From: Eubacterium limosum
Lineage (GTDB): Bacteria > Bacillota > Clostridia > Eubacteriales > Eubacteriaceae
DNA: 19,840 nucleotides
Assembly (NCBI GenBank): GCA_959020865.1
Contig: CAUEUD010000049.1
Coordinates: forward strand, 1-19,840
Direction: 5' to 3'
How positions within the stretch are numbered: the stretch's first letter is position 1; each line of letters starts with the position of its first letter. Shown piece by piece: positions 15,915-19,840 of the stretch. The notes below the pieces were generated by a model. The model saw only the letters and a list, made by a program, of their open reading frames with translations. It searched no databases and was not told where the DNA came from. The position numbers and the translations under genes were made by a program.

Positions 15915-17330
15915 TTAGATGTATTTCTTTTCGATTTCTTCGATTTGTTTTAAGACATCTGGTTCCAGAGCGGGTACTTCGTGTGTTGCCAGAATGTTGT
16001 CGATCTTTTCAGTAACCTGGCTCATGATTTCAGATTCGTCTGGGTTAACCATCTTGCGGTCATAGAATTCAGGATACCATACGCTTCTGAAGTTCGAGAG
16101 GGTATGCATTTCGTTGAGGTAATGTCCGCCGTGGCCGACCTGTTTGATGACGTCCATGGCCAGTGTTTCGTCGTTGACCTCAACACCCTTAGAGTAAGCG
16201 CTGAGCTGATTGATCATTTCATTGGCCAGAACAACCATTGCAGGAGCGACGCTGTTGCAGTGATCCAGAACACCGATATCGTGAACGATATTGGCTTTGC
16301 TCAGGATGGTAGAGAAGAGTTCCATCTGGATTTCAGAAACAGACTGCGGGTCAACGGTTTTAGCGTCGGAACAGCCAGCTGTGCCGAAGAATGGCAGTTG
16401 ATAGTAATCCGCCAGTTCGGAAGCGGCAGCGACAGACAGGTGGAATTCGGGAGCGCCGTAGGAGCCAACCGTTGTTTTCATGTCAAAGACAGTCGGCATG
16501 GAGCCGTAAATCAGCGGAGCGCCCTCGTTAACAGCCTGCGTGATGACAACACCAGCGAGGATTTCAGCATTGTTCTGTGTCAGGGCGCCGGCGATGGTGA
16601 TTGGGGCGGTACCGCCCATCATGCAGTATGGCATGTAGACAACCGGAATCTTGTTGGCGGCGCTGATAAAGAGTTTTTCAGTACTTTCGACGGGATGAGT
16701 CATCGGTGGGATGGGCTCACAATAGTTGAAAATGAATGGTTTTTCAGCCAGTTCCTTGTGACCGCCGGCTACCACAGCCGCAATATCAATGATTTCCTGT
16801 AAGGATTCGATGTCATTGGTAGAGAAGTTGATGGTTTTGTCAAAGTTTTTAACAGTCTCGATGAAGGTTACCTGAGACTGAACGGCAGGATCAACGTCGC
16901 CGCTCATACCAACGGATAAGACAAAGCTGATGTTTTCCAGTGCGCTGGCAAGGGTACACATGGTTTTGGTATCAGCCTTCATGAAGGTGCGGGCCTTGTT
17001 TGTCTTGTAGTCCAGGTATTCAAGCTGATCGGAGTGGGTGCCGAAATAAACGTTGTTTTTGCTGTTGATGACCATGCTCGGGCTTCCGTCACGGTTGTAT
17101 AAGGTTAATTCTTTCGGAATGGTATTCAGTGCTTTTTCAACAACTGCTTTTGGGAATTTAACCATATTGCCGTCTACTTCGCAGCCGTATGCTTTTAAGG
17201 CTTCCAATGTGCGGTCGCCAGCGACGCGCATACCAAAATCTGCGAGAAGCTCTAAGCTCTTTTCATGAATGGTTTCAATCTTTTCTTTATTTAAAACGCC
17301 AAAATCAATATTTCTTTTTGTGGTTTCCAT
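15915..17330 (-). CDS. MttB-superfamily (non-pyrrolysine) methyltransferase, second copy
   Basis: A 471-residue protein of the trimethylamine methyltransferase (MttB, COG5598) superfamily. These cytoplasmic enzymes move a methyl group from a methylated amine to the Co(I) corrinoid of a partner protein. The frame is complete with no internal amber codon, so it is of the non-Pyl class (the class of glycine betaine, proline betaine and carnitine demethylases). Visible family segments include GTAGCSDAKTVDPQS (316-330) and VGHGGHYLNEMHTLSNFR (398-415), which keep the Gly-Gly-His and His-Thr pattern typical of the family. AGGAGG lies just upstream of the ATG. It begins 27 nt after the first MttB-like gene, so they are co-transcribed. 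The substrate is not identifiable from sequence alone. Confidence 0.9.
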   Translation of the reverse strand: METTKRNIDFGVLNKEKIETIHEKSLELLADFGMRVAGDRTLEALKAYGCEVDGNMVKFPKAVVEKALNTIPKELTLYNRDGSPSMVINSKNNVYFGTHSDQLEYLDYKTNKARTFMKADTKTMCTLASALENISFVLSVGMSGDVDPAVQSQVTFIETVKNFDKTINFSTNDIESLQEIIDIAAVVAGGHKELAEKPFIFNYCEPIPPMTHPVESTEKLFISAANKIPVVYMPYCMMGGTAPITIAGALTQNNAEILAGVVITQAVNEGAPLIYGSMPTVFDMKTTVGSYGAPEFHLSVAAASELADYYQLPFFGTAGCSDAKTVDPQSVSEIQMELFSTILSKANIVHDIGVLDHCNSVAPAMVVLANEMINQLSAYSKGVEVNDETLAMDVIKQVGHGGHYLNEMHTLSNFRSVWYPEFYDRKMVNPDESEIMSQVTEKIDNILATHEVPALEPDVLKQIEEIEKKYI

Positions 17331-17357
17331 TTTATTCTCCTCCTGTAAAACGAAAGT

Positions 17358-18788
17358 TTAGATGTGATCTCTATATTTTTCAGGGATATACGGGTTGAGC
17401 ATATCTTCCTGTTCTTTGGTAATTTCCGGTGGGCAGTAAGATTCAAGACGTTCGTTAACAGCCTGTGTAAGGGTGTCGACAACCGGCTTGTTGCCATTCT
17501 GCTGCCACTGGTTCGGGTCTTCTTTGTTGAAGTATTTTGGTGCGAAGAATTCTTTGCGGAACATCTTTGGTGTACGGCCCTGGAGATAGTTGCCTCTTGG
17601 ACCGACCTTTTTGATGGTATCGAAGCAGAGGGTGTCCTCAGTGACTTCAATGCCGGATAACAGACGTCTGTTCATGCGGTAGACATCTTCGTCCATTAAG
17701 AATTTTTCAAAGCTGGTGATGTTGAAGCTGCCGAGGATACCGCAGGAATGCAGTACAAGGTCAGGGCCAGCATCTAAGGTAGAGCGGATCATCATATCGG
17801 ATTCGTAGCCGGTCTGGGCGTCGAAATCCTTGGCGTCACTCAGTCCCCCGCCAGTACGGAAAGGTACATTGTAGAAATCGGCCAGGCCAGCAGTCGCATA
17901 GGAAATCAGAGCGGTTTCCGGCGCGCCGATGGAGAGCTGAATTTCTCTTAAATTGGTGGACGCAGAGGTCTGCCCATATACGACAGGAATACCAGGGCGG
18001 GCCAGCTGTGCCATGACCATACCAGCAACAACTTCAGCGTTGGACATTGCCAGAAGACCGGCAACGGACGGCGGTCCTGTGAGAACCGGCATGGCACATG
18101 GTGAGAACCACAGCGGCTGATTCATTTCAGCCCCAACCAGGAATTTTACAAGTGGATCGTGGTCAAAACAAAGGGGGGACAAAGAATTGACATGTACGAT
18201 ATTATTGTAAACATCTGCGCGGCCTTCAAACTGGCTGATCAGCTCAAGCCCTTTTTTGAAAGGTTCACGGATATCGCCCTGGATTGGGAAGGTATTCGGC
18301 ATAAGGTGAAGCCCTGTTTTATGGGAATATTTTAAAACCATGGCAACGGGGCTGTAGATCCGCTCTTCCATGGACAGCTGTTTATCTTCAAGGAAAACAT
18401 TGAAGTAGTTACAGTCAATGACGTCACTGGTATCGGAAATTTTAAAGAGATCGACGGTTTCATCGTTGGTCATCTTATGGATTTTGCCGGATTCCAGGCG
18501 GTAGATGCTGCCGACAGCCGGCATGAGCACGCGGGCGCCGCCGCCAAAGGTATGGTTGCCCTTGGAATTTTCAACAGTAAAGGACGCAGGTGCGGTCGAC
18601 AGGGCGTCCATCACAAGCTTTTCATCCATATAAACGGTGTTGCCGTCCACGCGGGCGCCGTGACTTTTAAACAGTTCAATAATTTCTGGATGCTCAAAAA
18701 TCACACCAACTTCAGCTAATACCTTTAAAGAAGTCTCGTGAATTTTCTGAACATCATCTTTTGAAATGTATTTTTCATAAGATTTCAT
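17358..18788 (-). CDS. MttB-superfamily (non-pyrrolysine) methyltransferase, first copy
   Basis: A 476-residue MttB-superfamily (COG5598) protein with no internal amber codon. Shared segments include GGGLSDAKDFDAQTGYESDM (313-332), AMSNAEVVAGMVMAQL (247-262) and VYGQTSASTNLRE (270-282). It is clearly related to the second copy but divergent. The C-terminal motif reads VGPRGNYLQGRTP (395-407), whereas the second copy keeps GGHYL...HT, so the active sites probably differ. The ATG at 18788 is chosen because AGAGGA (18800-18795) is 6 nt upstream; an ATG at 18806 has no ribosome site. Expected to need a corrinoid protein and a corrinoid:tetrahydrofolate methyltransferase that are not in this window. 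A carnitine-, betaine- or butyrobetaine-like substrate is likely for the family. Confidence 0.9.
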   Translation of the reverse strand: MKSYEKYISKDDVQKIHETSLKVLAEVGVIFEHPEIIELFKSHGARVDGNTVYMDEKLVMDALSTAPASFTVENSKGNHTFGGGARVLMPAVGSIYRLESGKIHKMTNDETVDLFKISDTSDVIDCNYFNVFLEDKQLSMEERIYSPVAMVLKYSHKTGLHLMPNTFPIQGDIREPFKKGLELISQFEGRADVYNNIVHVNSLSPLCFDHDPLVKFLVGAEMNQPLWFSPCAMPVLTGPPSVAGLLAMSNAEVVAGMVMAQLARPGIPVVYGQTSASTNLREIQLSIGAPETALISYATAGLADFYNVPFRTGGGLSDAKDFDAQTGYESDMMIRSTLDAGPDLVLHSCGILGSFNITSFEKFLMDEDVYRMNRRLLSGIEVTEDTLCFDTIKKVGPRGNYLQGRTPKMFRKEFFAPKYFNKEDPNQWQQNGNKPVVDTLTQAVNERLESYCPPEITKEQEDMLNPYIPEKYRDHI

Positions 18789-18806
18789 ATGTTTTCCTCT
18801 TTTCAT

Positions 18807-18909
18807 AGCAATTAATGGTTTTAATCAGTTTAACAGAAGGCAGTAAATACAGCAATTAATAAGATTGTGGGGAACCTGCAGAGAACTCCCGCACAAACCA
18901 TTAATTGCT
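18807..18909. repeat. 15-bp inverted repeat with a third partial copy in the intergenic region
   Basis: AGCAATTAATGGTTT (18807-18821) and AAACCATTAATTGCT (18895-18909) are perfect reverse complements, 73 bases apart. A third, 10-base copy, AGCAATTAAT, lies between them at 18851-18860. The repeat spans the gap between the racemase-like gene and the first MttB-like gene and ends just before the latter's ribosome site. Confidence 0.7.
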
Positions 18910-18921
18910 GACATGGTTTAA

Positions 18922-19701
18922 TTAAATATGTCCGTAGTAATCGCGGTGGGCAACACAGGACCATGCATAGTCGAGCAGAGTACCCCAGGAGAATACCGGC
19001 AGGTCTACCTCACGCTGGATCGCTCTCGCGAACGGCTGCATACCAGTACATTCTAACATAATGGCTTTGATGTCAGGATGTTTTGCGATGAATTCCTTGG
19101 CAATGCGGATCATGTCCTTTTCAGATTCATCATAGTAGCTTTCTGGAATTTCAGGACGTTTTTCATGATCCCAGAGAGTATCGAACTGCGGACAGCCATA
19201 TTCGTCCTGAGCGCCTGCAATGTGGAAATTACTGTTCAGGTCAATGCCGACCTTTTCGAGGTGAGTATCGGTTAAGAAACGTTTCTGGGCACAGATGATG
19301 CCAACCGCGTTTTTCGGTCCGATCAACTGCTGGATGAATGGCACCTGGAGCAGGCTTGACATAAATACCGGAATATCAACTGCGGCGGCGACGTCCTGCT
19401 GGAAATATGCGAAGTATCCACATTCAGCTGCGACAGCACGGCAGCCCATTCTTTCCAGGTTTTTGGCAGCCTGTACAATGGGTTCGCGGCAGGGGGTCTT
19501 GTCCTGTTCCCAGACGAGTGTGTAGTTGTCAACACCCTTGGCAATCTCATACTGGATTGGGAAACCCCAGGCGCTTGCGTTGCGGACGTCTCCCGGGAAT
19601 CCTGGATAAGCGTCGTCCAGTACCATAATACCAATACCCATACCATAGCAGGTATGATTTTTCCGTGTGGTCATGTAATTGATGGCTAAATCTCTTTGCA
19701 T
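18922..19701 (-). CDS. Aspartate/glutamate racemase-family protein
   Basis: A 259-residue protein of the Asp/Glu/hydantoin racemase superfamily. Cofactor-independent members use two cysteines to remove and return a proton at a chiral carbon; the candidates here are C94 in AAECGYFAYF and C218 in MLECTGMQPFA, at the spacing and in the settings expected (post-strand Cys-Gly and Cys-Thr-Gly). GGGAGGA lies 8 nt upstream of the ATG. It is the first gene after a sigma-54 promoter and precedes two MttB-like methyltransferases, so it probably works on the same substrate or product, for example interconverting stereoisomers of a quaternary amine or amino acid. A lyase or decarboxylase role (as in maleate isomerase or arylmalonate decarboxylase relatives) is also possible. 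The substrate is unknown. Confidence 0.85.
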   Translation of the reverse strand: MQRDLAINYMTTRKNHTCYGMGIGIMVLDDAYPGFPGDVRNASAWGFPIQYEIAKGVDNYTLVWEQDKTPCREPIVQAAKNLERMGCRAVAAECGYFAYFQQDVAAAVDIPVFMSSLLQVPFIQQLIGPKNAVGIICAQKRFLTDTHLEKVGIDLNSNFHIAGAQDEYGCPQFDTLWDHEKRPEIPESYYDESEKDMIRIAKEFIAKHPDIKAIMLECTGMQPFARAIQREVDLPVFSWGTLLDYAWSCVAHRDYYGHI

Positions 19702-19764
19702 TTTTTATTCCTCCCTGAATTTAAATGTTGATGTTTGCCTGTTTACTTGTTGCTGTTATTTAAC

Positions 19765-19779
19765 GCAAGCTTTGTGCCA
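19765..19779 (-). promoter_or_regulatory. Sigma-54 (-24/-12) promoter of the methyltransferase operon
   Basis: Read on the - strand, 19779-19765 is TGGCAC-AAAGC-TTGC, a full match to the sigma-54 consensus TGGCAC-N5-TTGC with correct spacing. The conserved GG is at 19778-19777 and GC at 19766-19765. A transcript would start near 19753, giving a leader of about 50 nt to the ATG at 19701. The bases 19780-19840 contain TGCATGCA (19788-19795), but no clear activator site is seen; activator sites usually lie farther upstream, beyond the window. Confidence 0.88.
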
Positions 19780-19840
19780 AATTTGTCTGCATGCATCGGG
19801 AATTTAGAAAAGAATTTCATGTCTGTTTTTGCAAAAGAAA

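Noticed and set aside
15981..16802. 273-codon open frame on the + strand
   Set aside because: Antisense to the second MttB-like gene, with no ribosome site or domain; a shadow frame.
15915..18788. Possible pyrrolysine (in-frame TAG) in the MttB-like genes, as in true trimethylamine methyltransferases
   Set aside because: Both frames run to full family length without an internal amber codon and both end in TAA. They belong to the non-Pyl class.
19702..19840. Cobalamin riboswitch or other leader RNA upstream of the corrinoid-related operon
   Set aside because: The transcribed leader is only about 50 nt from the sigma-54 start and shows no B12-box-like structure.

Overview
The window looks like chromosome of a Gram-positive, acetogenic or methylotrophic member of the Eubacteriales, most like Eubacterium limosum/callanderi. 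The grounds are mixed GC content (AT-rich intergenic DNA, mid-GC genes), strong AGGAGG-type ribosome sites, TTG/GTG starts, LPXTG sortase pili, a RelQ-type (p)ppGpp synthetase, and two non-pyrrolysine MttB-superfamily methyltransferases next to a RocR-like sigma-54 activator. The species guess is inference.

Layout: everything from 302 to 14296 is on the + strand and everything from 14349 to 19701 is on the - strand. The two halves converge on one 16-bp hairpin at 14292-14330. (1) 1-4751 holds mostly singly transcribed housekeeping and accessory genes: a small P-loop NTPase, a YhcC-type radical SAM protein, RelQ, a palindromic MITE-like repeat, a Uma2-family protein and a Sel1-repeat protein. 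(2) 4983-8934 is a tightly overlapping envelope-lipid operon: a small four-helix membrane protein, an MprF-like aminoacyl-phosphatidylglycerol synthase with a shortened membrane part, and two alpha/beta hydrolases; it ends at a strong terminator. (3) 9232-14296 is a compact sortase pilus locus: a tip-type adhesin with vWA, SHIRT-like and CnaB-type regions, a SpaH/EbpB-like backbone pilin, and a class C sortase. A hairpin-T5 element separates pilin from sortase. (4) 19840-14349 on the - strand is a quaternary-amine-type catabolic locus: a near-perfect sigma-54 (-24/-12) promoter, an Asp/Glu-racemase-family protein, two divergent MttB homologues, then a PAS-AAA+-Fis activator with its own Shine-Dalgarno.

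The most interesting part is region 4. A -24/-12 element, TGGCAC-N5-TTGC, lies 64 nt upstream of the first gene, and a sigma-54 activator is encoded at the far end of the same locus. This suggests substrate-induced expression of two paired methyltransferases plus a racemase-like enzyme. No corrinoid protein or corrinoid:THF methyltransferase is in the window, so these must lie beyond the edge or elsewhere. The substrate is unknown. Known non-Pyl MttB enzymes demethylate glycine betaine, proline betaine, carnitine or butyrobetaine; a chiral quaternary amine would fit the racemase-like partner, but that is inference.
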